Position numbers and translations under genes: made by a program | Part shown: positions 56,401-64,000 of the stretch, in pieces | Numbering within the stretch: the first letter of the stretch is position 1 | Layout: every line of letters begins with the position of its first letter | The notes under the pieces: generated by a model | The model's database searches: none | What the model was told of the DNA's origin: nothing | What the model saw: only the letters and a program-made list of their open reading frames with translations | Assembly (NCBI GenBank): GCA_964019055.1 | Contig: OZ025212.1 | Coordinates: 13,068,891-13,132,890, forward strand | Origin: Anthopleura xanthogrammica | Taxonomy: Eukaryota; Cnidaria; Anthozoa; Actiniaria; Actiniidae | Direction: 5' to 3' | DNA length: 64,000 nt

Positions 56401-59400
56401 GCAATGATAGAGGCCTTTCTTTACGCCTTGGACAATTATGCACATGTCTCTATCATTGCAAGCTCACCGTTCGTCTCACTTCGATGCAAAGGCACGGCTA
56501 CCTTTCAAGATGGCGCAGGGAACTGTGAAGGGGACTATTCCTGCAATTGTTCCGCATACCTTTAACCTCAGTCTGATATCTCATTTCATAGATAAAAGAT
56601 TTAATCGTGAAGGCCTGGTCAAATGTTACTGTTACTAATCTAGAGGAGATAGGACAAGTATCGGCTGTTATTACTGGAGTCTCGGACAAAAACAATGAAG
56701 TGTCATTTGAATCCCAGGTAAAGAACTACCCCTATCTCTAATTACTCCAAAACCTAACTCTCCCTCTCCTCCGCCTCCCTGTCAGGGTACCAGATGCACT
56801 GGGCTTGCCGAGTAAGATTGGTTGAATGCAATATTGCTGGTAAATTTTTTTAAACAATATGTATAATTTTCTTCGCTGCTTAAATTTCGCAAGTAGCAAC
56901 TTCATGACTTCCATGTCATTATCATTTTATTCTGACTTGGCAAATTGTTTATCCACTATTCCATGACATATATAGAGGTTTTCCACTGCAGCCATGTTTA
57001 AGGGCAGGAACAATGCAATTTTTTTTACATGACAAGAGAATTTATTTCCCAAAGGAGGAAATTTCTATTGTTTTGCCCTCTAACATGGTTGCCGTGAAAA
57101 ACCTCTATTTTTAGTGATCCTCAATTATTTTCCGACAGAAAACAATACTCACCCTCCTTGGAAACATGACAACCATTTTGGAATCCGAAGTCTCCAACAA
57201 ATCCAAAAATGATGTGAACGAGCAGTCGATTCAAGGTGTTGGTTCGAGTCTACTGCACGGTGTTGGGAACTTCATCGAAATAGCGGCCATAAATGCGTCT
57301 CTGACAGAAAAGGAAACTGGAAAAACTAGACAACTTAGAAATACAGAAAGTGAATATGGCAACAAAGAGGTCAGTGATCCTGATTGTAGAAGTGATATTG
57401 GTTTGCGGGACTGACAAATAACTACTACTACTACCGTAGTCACTCGAATAAGCGCCTCCCTCGAATAAGCGCCACATTTGGGACAAAAAGTTAATAAGCG
57501 CCTCCCCCGAATAAGTGCCGCGGTCCCGAAAGAAAGTTATGTTAGTCACTGCAAATTTTTCGCACATAGAACTATACCATTCAATTAAAAAAAACATGTT
57601 TCTTTGTCGCGTCCAAGTGTTAAATAAACCCCGGCTCAAATAAGCGCCGACCTCAAATATGCGCCGCACTTGAGGCGCGAAAAATTTAATAAGCACCGCG
57701 GCGCTTATTCGAGTAAATACGGTATTTGGGATGATGTTTTCTGTAGCGGTAATGCACTAGCCTATCATCCCTGGGGCTTCTGGTTTGATTCCTGGACCGT
57801 CTTGCATGGCATCACATGCGAGTAGAGTTTGTTAGGGGTTGATTCAATGGGTTTTTTATTCAGATTCTCCAGTTTACCTTCCTCCTCAAAACCCAGCACG
57901 CTAAATTCAGATTTCAGAAGGTATTTCAGGTTTTTTATAAAATGTGACTTATTACAACATATATGTATGCGAGATAAGCAAACTAAGGTAAAATACACGC
58001 CAATTTTATTCCCTTTTTTTCTTTCCAATAATTCCTCTAATATCCCGGGAATTTCTACACAATTGTCCAAAATATCACTTGAAAGACACTCAACCAACAC
58101 TCAAATGTTTTTGGCACTTTCCCATTTTTTGTATTCACAGAGCATATCAATGGTACAAAAAGCTGCCGAGCTGATCGATCAGGTTGGGAGCAGCTTGATA
58201 CAAACAAAAGAACTTTACGAAAAACCTAGTGTCTTTACGACAAAGTCAATATCAATGGTCATCGATAGGCAGAAACCAGACCTCATTGGTGGAAAAACAC
58301 TCGAAGAAAAAGGCATGATGATATCACTTCCAGGAGCAGAGGAATTACTGAGGGGGGAGGACGCGGGAAAAGAGGACCACCTTAGTACTCAGGTAAGGTA
58401 TTTGGGGGTTCATTTGACGTCATGATCCACATAATTACTAGATTAGTCCAGTCTCTTTCCTTCACCGACTTCGGACAGAAAGTGAATCCGCGACTGGACT
58501 ATTACTAGATCAGAAATGCAGGACGGATTACCAGAACTGGGATATTTGGGTTGAGAATCGGCAAGCATCCCGATTGAGGAAATTCCATACATCGGTCCAT
58601 TGGTCAAACACAAAGCATTCAGTCGAGGTTTTAAGGTTCAAATTTGAAAAATATTTTTATAATACCCTGCAGCCTCGATTTAATTCTCTGTGTGTACCAG
58701 CTAAAGTGACCTTCAGAACGAACTCAAGGTCAACCAAGCAGAATTAAGGATTCGACATTGCTTGGAAAATGCTAATCAAATATAGTTGACCCAAAATTCC
58801 TTTCGGGGAATGCGATCAACACAGCTGGTAACCAGTAGTGGACTGATGTATGGAAAATGAGGAATGGCTTTTTCAAATGATTACTGCAATTTTCATAAAT
58901 ATGCGAACTCTGTAATTGCGAGTTGCTCGCTGGAATTTGGTTTTTCACTGCCGCCAATCATAAATATAAAAGGTACTGACTGATTAGTTTTGATTGATGG
59001 AAGCGATAAACCAAATTTCAGCGTGCAGCTCGCAGCTACCGAGTTCGCATGTTTATGAAAATAGCAGTAATAGAGTGGTTTCATGCATATTCTGCAGGCC
59101 AAAGCAATCAAAGTTTTCCTCTTTGGAAAGTAAAATATCTTGTCATGTAACAAACATCACATTTTTCTTGCACTGAAACATGGCGGTCGTGATGAAACTA
59201 CTGTATTAAGAATGAACTCATTTTTTTCTTTACTAGATGGTATCGCTAGCATCTAATCCATTCACCTGGGACACCAGTGCACAACACGTCAGATCTTCAT
59301 TTCTCGACTTCAAGTTAAAGAACACCAATGGAACTCATATGGAAGTCAAAAACCTCAACAAGGACTTTGAATTATTTATACCAGTAAAGCATAGTGGCCA

Positions 59401-62400
59401 AGACCCTCCTGAGAACAAAGAGTCTTACTTTGTAAAACCAACTGTGAATGGAAGCATGCAGTATCACATCATTAACATACCTGGACACGAATATGCGGTG
59501 TCGATCAAGATAAAACCTTTGTCAGCGGTAAACTTGACATTGTACATGCGCTATGGCTCGAGACCAACATTTTATGAATACAACTACACAGCGGTCATAC
59601 CTAACTTTGAGTCGTGTAACTCAACTAAACTTGGAGGCTTTCGCAATTGCACCTCTGATCCTTTTACTGTAACCATATCAAGCGCCTTAACTGGCCATGT
59701 TGGACTTCATTACATCGGTATTTTCTACAAAAGGCCATTGGTGACGTCAGAGAACAAAACAGAAGTACGCATGCGTATGAGGAGGGATTGTTTTTCAAGT
59801 GGTGGTCGTCAAAAGAGATCGTTATGTGTTGGTGTTAAGGACCCTCCTCCAACTGAATCCACAATTGACGACCTTGTACCAAAATATGACCCAAAAACTG
59901 ATGTGAATTACACAATGTCTGTTACTATAGCAACATGTTTATTTTGGAACACGACCCAGCAGAAATGGACATCATATGGATGTAGAGTAAGTACTTGGGT
60001 ATATTTGAATTTTTTTTTTTTTGAGTAGTTGATATATTTTTGGATGCATGTTATTACTCGTGTATATATTGTATTGCATCGAACTGCTTTTTTTAGACTC
60101 TACCGCCTCCAATTTCTTACAAAACATTTCTTGACTGTTCTAATGCTATGGCGACTACTATGGTCACGTAGTGCTCACTGATCATTGTCTTATCACCACG
60201 GCAACCAACTAATCACAACACTAGTCTAGTCTTGACACTTTCATTTCAACATCATTTCTTTCAACACTATATTTTTTCTACTTTACTTTTTTCTAAGGTT
60301 GGACCGAGATCAAGAGTAGGACTTCTTCATTGCCGTTGTAACCACTTATCATCGTTTGGCGGGAATTTCTTCGTGGCTCCAAATCCAATCGACTTCAACA
60401 AAGTCCAGCAGCGATTCATTGACTTTGACCCCGAGAACTTTGTTGTGTTCTTTGTGGTATTTGGTATTTTTGGGCTGTACCTTGTGGCTCTTGTAATAGC
60501 AAGGCGAGCTGACAGAAAAGATAAGGCCAAGGTAATAAATCAATATGAGTAATTATTATGAACTAGTTTTAAATCACTGAAGTAGAATTTATCTCACTAA
60601 GAAGCACGGCACAGAAGTTACCGTGACCGTGCGTTGTCAAGGGATAACAGACGTCAGATCGCGAATTCTATATATAGTACATTAGTCAACAAGAGAAATT
60701 TTTGTTAGTACCTCTTGTTTCCTCTCCTAACATGGCTGCCCTGTTTTTGTTTATCATGATTCAAGAAACCATGATGCAAAGTTTTATGCATCTTTTTTTA
60801 GGCAACGGAAACCCTTCGTCTGTTATCATCAAATGAACACCTCTTCGAGATATCAGTTTACACAGGTATGTGGCGAAATAATGGCACGACTGCTAACGTA
60901 GCAGCACTAGTCTACGGACAGAATGGACAAAGTGAAGTCCTTCCACTCAACGACAGATACAGCAAGAGAAAGCTTTTCGCCCGGGCAAGCGTCAATGTCT
61001 TCATAGTCTCGTTACCAGACTCTCTCGGTCCCATGGTAGCGATCAAGTTATGGCACGACAATGAAGGTACCAGTCCATCCTGGTACATCAACCAGATTGT
61101 CATCCGTGACTTAGATAATGACGAGAAAACATACTTTGTGTGTAATCGTTGGTTGGCTGTCGACAAGGAAGACGGTGAAGTTCAAGCTACTTTTGGCGTC
61201 TCTTCGAAGGAAGAACTTTCTAGCTTCAAATATCAATTTTACTCCCGAATTTCAAAAAATATGGGTGATGGACATCTTTGGTTATCAGTAGTCACCAGGC
61301 CTCCTCATAGCCCGTTTACGCGTGCGCAGAGAGTGTCTTGTTGTTTATCTGTCTTGTACTGTGCAATGGTTGCTAGTGCCATGTTCTATCAGTTTGGAGA
61401 GAAGAATAAAGACAGTATTAAATTTGGACCTTTGCGGTTAAGCGTCAAGCAGTTGATGATTGGCATCCAGAGCGCTTTAATCGTGGTTCCAATCAATCTT
61501 ATTCTTGTTACTATTTTTAGAAACGTCAAATTTTCTAATAATACCAATAAACCTCGACGAAATTCTTACTTGCCGGAAAAACACGAAAAGGACGGAAAAA
61601 CGAAACAGAAAACTCCAGGTTGTTTTCCGCACTTTTTCGTTTACATCGGGTGGTTTTTATGCATGGCGACTGTGATTGCTTCAGGAACTTTCACCATCTT
61701 GTACAGCCTCTCGTGGGGCGGGGAAACATCCAACCAATGGCTGACCTCGATTCTCATCGCGTATGTACAAGATATAGGTGTCATTCAACCCATCAAGGTG
61801 GTCTCTTTTGCGGTTATTCTCGCCCTTATAATAAAAAAACCTGTCGAGGAAAAGACTTCTCATTCGATCGAAAAAGCAGATTTAGAAGTCAATACTAAAG
61901 TGACTATTGTTCCACCTGAGGGAGAAAAACTGGAAGAAGCTCGCACATACAGAAAAAATATTGTGGAGTCTTTTAGAGCTGTTGGGGAGATTGTGTTCTA
62001 CCTGATGTTCGTGGTCTGTTTGATGGTGTTTGTGTATGGTAATCGTGGTTATGATCGGTACCGACTGACAAAGTCTATCGACGATATCTTTACCTCATCT
62101 TTCAAAAAGGTAAACCATAACATCAATATGTCACTCGGTTTTTATTATTATTTGAATTATTGTTTTACTCGGTGGAGTAAGTGTGGGCTGGGTGTGGTAA
62201 GCAAATAGAGAGAAAAGAAAATAGGAAATTATGGGAGTAGAAAAAAAAAGAGAAGGGAAAGGAAGTCAATGAGATGCAAAAAGCGAGAAGCAGGACGCAT
62301 ATAATTCTTCTCAAAACTATTCTAAAATTGAGGCTAACAGGAAAATACATGTAAAGAAAACACACTTTTCTCGAATTTGTGCCATTTCCTTTGGATTTTC

Positions 62401-64000
62401 CTACAGCTGGTCTGAAATAGTGACGTAGAAATTACGTCACTGTAAAACTGATGTACTATTAAGCCCCAGCGATTATTCAGACATGTCAAATTTATACAGA
62501 AAATATTCGGAACACAAAACCTCAACAATACCTAAACAAAATAGCGTAGAAGCATGCAGTGTTTTCTTATCTAATCGTAGTGATTAGCAATGGTGCATCT
62601 CAATCTTGCAAAATTTTCTCGATTCTGATTGGCTAACATTTTTTCTCAGATCAGCTGGCTGTTTGTCTCGCATCTAAGATAGTTTTGAAAGGAGACGAAA
62701 ATTGTATCAACCACTAAAATATGTATACTCATAGGCTTACAATCTCTTATTTGCATTTTATCAAAGATTTCAACCACTCAAACATTCTGGAATTGGACAA
62801 GAACGCATTTAGTACCAGGTTTGTATGATACCACGTGGTACAGGCCAGGAGGACCTAGGTTTCCTGAGGGGTACATATCGAGTAAGGAAGCATTCCTTGT
62901 TGGTATGCCTAGGTTCAGGCAACTGCGGGTTAAAACAGGTGAGCATTTTCTGGGTATTGAATACATCTTGCATACCTATGTTAAAATGTCAAAAAATGTT
63001 AATCTAAAATAGCAGCATTTTACAGCAGCAAGAACAGCAAAAAAACACCAAGAGAAACGTTAGCAACAATAACAGTAACCACAACAACAGAAACAATAGC
63101 AGCTGCAACAACGCATGTAAGCAAGAAAAAATAAAGACAACAACAAACTGAGCAGCAATAACAACAGTCACGTGACAAAAACAACAGCAATTCTTGGGTT
63201 GCAACACGTCACTCAAAATCCCTCGAGATATAGATAACAATGAAACAGCCGCCATCTTGGTTGATACAACAAGAGAATCTTAATGAAGAATGCTTTGTAT
63301 AGTCAACCAACATGGCGGCTATGACGTAATATGCAACCAATAATGACAAAAGTGGCAGCAGCAGCAAAAGTACAAATAAGCAACCAACAACACAAACGGT
63401 AACAACAGCAGCAGCAGCAGGAATAAAAACAGTGACAAAAACAATAACATTGAGCCACCTTAAAAAATCCAAAATGGTGGTTGTGTTGGAATGTTGAACT
63501 AATCTAATGATGATGCACAGAACTAATGTAGTGCTATATTCTTGCCTTTTATAGAGTCCCCTTGTGAAGTGGAGAACTCTTTTCCCTGGAGTGGGCTGCA
63601 TTTCAACCGTTGTATTCTGCCATACGAACCACAAAACGAATACAGAACTCTGTACAACTTTCCACGATGGATCCCGGTGAAAAACATTAGCACTTATGGA
63701 TCACTTTTTGATTTAAAAAGACTCTGCCCAAAACCATGGAGATACAAGTCCTCCAAGGAACTGAATACTTTTTCCATCCAAGGAGTAAATGGAGATTACG
63801 AGGGGGGTGGATATGTGGCAGATTTGGGGTACAATAGCGAAACAGCTTTGGGTGTCATCAATGATCTACAGTCAGACAACTGGGTAGATAGACTTACATC
63901 TCTTGTCATCTTGGAATTCACCGTGTTCGAGCCAACTAGTTCGCTTTTCAGCCATGCAAAGTTTATCTATGAAGTCGTTCCTTCGACTGGAAAACCACTC
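47344..64000 (+). CDS. Polycystin-1-like receptor-channel protein (3' end beyond window)
   Basis: Nineteen coding exons give at least 2086 residues: 47344-47428, 49863-50185, 50430-50571, 51157-51270, 51690-51800, 52198-52311, 52830-53004, 53103-53242, 53808-54573, 54900-55491, 56102-56278, 56592-56717, 57139-57369, 58141-58392, 59237-59986, 60298-60531, 60802-62109, 62767-62938, 63555-64000+. Polycystin-1 family proteins are large surface receptors that pair with TRPP channels; the best-known members act in cilia or on sperm. The order here is signal peptide, discoidin (F5/8C), EGF x3, SEA-like, REJ, GAIN/GPS, TM1, PLAT, TM2-TM6, polycystin (TOP) domain. The N-terminal discoidin plus EGF module is unlike human PKD1, which has LRR, WSC, lectin and PKD repeats. 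The last helices and the C terminus lie outside the window. Confidence 0.93.
48973..49567. repeat. (GTTC)n tetranucleotide microsatellite, about 149 units
   Basis: 595 bases of GTTC repeats in which I see no interruption, ending GTTAATTT. It is CpG-containing (one CpG per unit). The tetramer reads as a Val-Arg-Ser-Phe repeat over 200 codons from an ATG at 48967; this is an accident of the repeat. Confidence 0.97.
49655..49775. repeat. (CCAT)n microsatellite
   Basis: About 27 CCAT units with one CCAC variant, decaying into CATT repeats. It ends about 90 bases before the discoidin exon acceptor. Confidence 0.95.
49863..50571 (+). CDS. PKD1-like exons 2-3: discoidin (F5/8 type C) domain
   Basis: Residues about 29-183. 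[20 protein letters not shown] opens the domain and [10 protein letters not shown] closes it; these two cysteines form the usual end-joining disulfide. Typical core residues are [36 protein letters not shown] and YLGYTVGG, then [12 protein letters not shown] and INIMPITW. Such domains bind glycans, lipids or matrix ligands. The exon 3 junction is phase 0. Confidence 0.93.
50598..50735. mobile_element. AGTTCCCTG MITE, copy 3 (truncated)
   Basis: Starts ATAGGCCCCTTCACAGTTCC and carries CCATCTTGAAAGGTAGCCG and GTCTCTATCATTGCAA, but lacks the right end. It sits 26 bases after exon 3 of the PKD1-like gene. Confidence 0.75.
51157..52311 (+). CDS. PKD1-like exons 4-6: three EGF-like domains
   Basis: Each exon is one EGF domain with phase 1 at both ends: 51157-51270, 51690-51800, 52198-52311. 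All have six cysteines. EGF1 begins [19 protein letters not shown]2 [18 protein letters not shown]3 [16 protein letters not shown]. The second and third start with the D/N-I-D-D/E-C calcium-binding pattern. They probably form a stiff stalk. Symmetrical phases allow skipping or duplication without frameshift. Confidence 0.93.
51871..52006. mobile_element. CACGTGACGTCA MITE, copy 3
   Basis: Starts TATAGACCCCTTTCACGTGA and ends CGTGCTGCAAGGGGTCTGTA. Inner arms TTTTGGAGGACAAACAA and TTGTTTTGTCCTCCAAATTG are inverted. It lies in the intron between EGF2 and EGF3. Confidence 0.88.
52471..52628. mobile_element. ATGGCTGCC inverted-repeat element, copy 1
   Basis: Arms GCTTTGCACCATCACGTGAT with AGCAGCCATGACAGGAGGCA and TGCCTCCTATTATGGCTGCC with ATCACGAGATGGTGTAAAG are inverted. 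It resembles the element at 56972 in its inner part (GGCAGGAACAAT / ATTGTTGTGCC). Confidence 0.75.
52830..53242 (+). CDS. PKD1-like exons 7-8: SEA-like region
   Basis: Residues about 297-401, exons 52830-53004 and 53103-53242 joined in phase 2. The pattern [14 protein letters not shown], then [17 protein letters not shown], then [11 protein letters not shown] looks like an SEA domain (two strands, helix, strand). The autocleavage GSVVV motif is absent ([10 protein letters not shown] instead), so it should not self-cut. A different fold is possible. Confidence 0.5.
53275..53490. other. G-run/C-run bounded intronic segment
   Basis: A 17-base class G-run near 53282 and a C-run near 53470 bound about 190 bases containing the hairpin GCCTCTCAGAAATTTCATTT / CTGAGAGCC. 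It may be another G-rich MITE. Downstream (53670-53720) is a short CCAACCTA repeat. Confidence 0.4.
53808..55491 (+). CDS. PKD1-like exons 9-10: REJ region
   Basis: Residues about 402-854. Exon 9 contains [15 protein letters not shown] and MEFIWLCRR, the usual opening of a receptor-for-egg-jelly module. Exon 10 contains the strongly conserved REJ end: [20 protein letters not shown], then [19 protein letters not shown] and [14 protein letters not shown] domains are extracellular Ig-like folds found in sperm receptors and polycystins. The 766-base exon is the largest in the ectodomain. Confidence 0.9.
54580..54800. repeat. GAAAGA/GGAAGG purine-rich low-complexity DNA
   Basis: An imperfect A/G-only stretch in intron 9 directly after the donor. 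Serine/phenylalanine-rich open frames on the minus strand here are artefacts. Confidence 0.85.
56102..58392 (+). CDS. PKD1-like exons 11-14: REJ-to-GAIN linker
   Basis: Residues 855-1116, exons 56102-56278, 56592-56717, 57139-57369 and 58141-58392, all phase 0-0. The sequence is largely helical and polar ([60 protein letters not shown]), which is the usual form of the helical subdomain of GAIN folds. Several N-glycosylation sequons are present. Because all four exons are multiples of three, any could be skipped in frame. Confidence 0.88.
56322..56538. mobile_element. AGTTCCCTG MITE, copy 4
   Basis: Starts AATAGTCCCTTTCACAGTTC and ends AACTGTGAAGGGGACTATT, near-perfect inverted ends. Inner arms GCATCGAACCGAGACGAACG and CGTTCGTCTCACTTCGATGC. 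It lies between exons 11 and 12; the AATAG/CTATT ends suggest a TA-type target. Confidence 0.88.
56972..57108. mobile_element. ATGGCTGCC inverted-repeat element, copy 2
   Basis: Ends ATAGAGGTTTTCCACTGCAG and TTGCCGTGAAAAACCTCTAT are inverted; inner arms GGGCAGGAACAATGC and CTATTGTTTTGCCC. It ends 30 bases before PKD1-like exon 13. Confidence 0.82.
57432..57723. mobile_element. CGAATAAGCGCC element
   Basis: Ends TACCGTAGTCACTCGAATAA and TTATTCGAGTAAATACGGTA are terminal inverted repeats. Inside, AATAAGCGCC-like motifs recur at least six times in both orientations. No coding capacity. Confidence 0.88.
57745..57920 (+). repeat. tRNA-derived SINE copy 6 (diverged)
   Basis: CTGTAGCGGTAATGCACTAG (A-box-like), GGTTTGATTCCTGGACC (B-box-like), then ACATGCGAGTAGAGTTTGTT and CAGATTCTCCAGTTTACC, ending near AACCCAGCACGCTAAATTC. 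It follows the CGAATAAGCGCC element. Confidence 0.7.
58870..59080. mobile_element. Inverted-repeat element in PKD1-like intron 14
   Basis: Arms GATTACTGCAATTTTCATAA with ATGCGAACTCTG and CGAGTTCGCATGTTTATGAA with AATAGCAGTAAT are inverted, as are GAATTTGGTTTTTC and ATAAACCAAATTTC. About 80 per cent arm identity by eye. Confidence 0.65.
59237..59986 (+). CDS. PKD1-like exon 15: GAIN domain
   Basis: Residues 1117-1366, a single 750-base exon. It contains [38 protein letters not shown] and [20 protein letters not shown], the beta-rich part of a GAIN-like fold, and ends [16 protein letters not shown], the first half of the GPS. A basic site GGRQKRSL at about residue 1311 resembles a furin site (R-x-K-R). 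About ten N-glycosylation sequons fit an extracellular location. Confidence 0.88.
60298..60531 (+). CDS. PKD1-like exon 16: GPS cleavage site and TM1
   Basis: The exon completes the [23 protein letters not shown]. The expected self-cleavage HL|S lies between residues 1383 and 1384, with the following serine as nucleophile. TM1 follows: [20 protein letters not shown], then a basic cytoplasmic [11 protein letters not shown]. Cleavage in polycystin-1 keeps the two halves associated. Confidence 0.92.
60802..62109 (+). CDS. PKD1-like exon 17: PLAT domain and TM2-TM6
   Basis: A 436-codon exon, residues 1445-1880. The PLAT/LH2 domain ([20 protein letters not shown] to [17 protein letters not shown]) is the cytoplasmic lipid/protein-binding module placed after TM1 in all polycystin-1 proteins. 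Then come TM2 ([20 protein letters not shown]), TM3 ([20 protein letters not shown]), TM4 ([20 protein letters not shown]), TM5 ([16 protein letters not shown]) and TM6 ([20 protein letters not shown]). The end [17 protein letters not shown] leads to the TOP domain. Confidence 0.93.
62767..64000 (+). CDS. PKD1-like exons 18-19: start of the polycystin (TOP) domain, partial
   Basis: Exons 62767-62938 and 63555 to beyond 64000, joined in phase 1. [40 protein letters not shown] and [18 protein letters not shown] match the extracellular domain of polycystins between the first and second channel-region helices. The stretch ends [13 protein letters not shown]. The remaining channel-region helices and the C terminus are not in the window. 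Confidence 0.92.
63005..63450. repeat. CAA/CAG-rich low-complexity DNA
   Basis: Irregular AACAACAGCAGC-type DNA interrupted by an inverted pair AACAGCCGCCATCTTGGTTGA / TCAACCAACATGGCGGCT at about 63244-63321, likely a small MITE. It lies in intron 18. Leucine-rich minus-strand open frames here are artefacts. Confidence 0.85.

Noticed and set aside
63209..63634. 141-codon minus-strand frame rich in Leu and Val
   Set aside because: It is antisense to CAA/CAG-rich intronic DNA and to PKD1-like exon 19.

Overview
This is a window of animal nuclear DNA. It is AT-rich and has short spliced exons bounded by GT/AG, long introns and many small non-autonomous transposons and microsatellites. The protein families present (Shaw-type potassium channel, tubulin-tyrosine-ligase-like enzyme, FBXO22-like F-box protein, polycystin-1-like receptor-channel with discoidin and EGF domains), together with gene-dense but intron-rich DNA, suggest an anthozoan cnidarian such as a stony coral or sea anemone. 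That assignment is inference; no rRNA or mitochondrial marker is present. Exon models were built by hand: every junction quoted uses GT/AG and keeps the reading frame.

Layout from left to right. (1) Bases 3078 to 2892, minus strand, hold the first coding exon of a 2-oxoglutarate/Fe(II) dioxygenase-like gene whose remainder should lie beyond the left edge. (2) A two-exon Shaw/Kv3-like channel runs on the minus strand from 14508 to 4958, with a 7.9 kb intron. Its S6 hinge and S4 segment are unusual. (3) A 17-exon TTLL-family amino-acid ligase runs on the plus strand from 17258 to 31172. It has an N-terminal membrane anchor and a cysteine-rich tail. (4) A two-exon FBXO22-like gene runs on the minus strand from 34755 to 32736. 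It stands head to head with (5) a three-exon lysine/glutamate/serine-rich protein of unknown function on the plus strand, 35281 to 38304. The 525 bp between their start codons carries a CRE palindrome and a TATA box. (6) Bases 38305 to 47343 are mostly repeats with no supportable gene. (7) A large polycystin-1-like gene begins with a signal-peptide exon at 47344 and runs on the plus strand past the right edge, with 19 coding exons seen. The order is discoidin domain, three EGF repeats, SEA-like region, REJ region, GAIN/GPS, first membrane helix, PLAT, five further helices, then the start of the polycystin (TOP) domain.

The genes do not look like a pathway or cluster. Each is a separate eukaryotic transcription unit. 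Between and inside them lie at least eight families of inverted-repeat elements (MITEs), a tRNA-derived SINE family, a 57 bp tandem repeat apparently grown from the SINE tail, a 91 bp satellite, a 39 bp minisatellite, and a 595 bp uninterrupted TTCG microsatellite in intron 1 of the polycystin gene.
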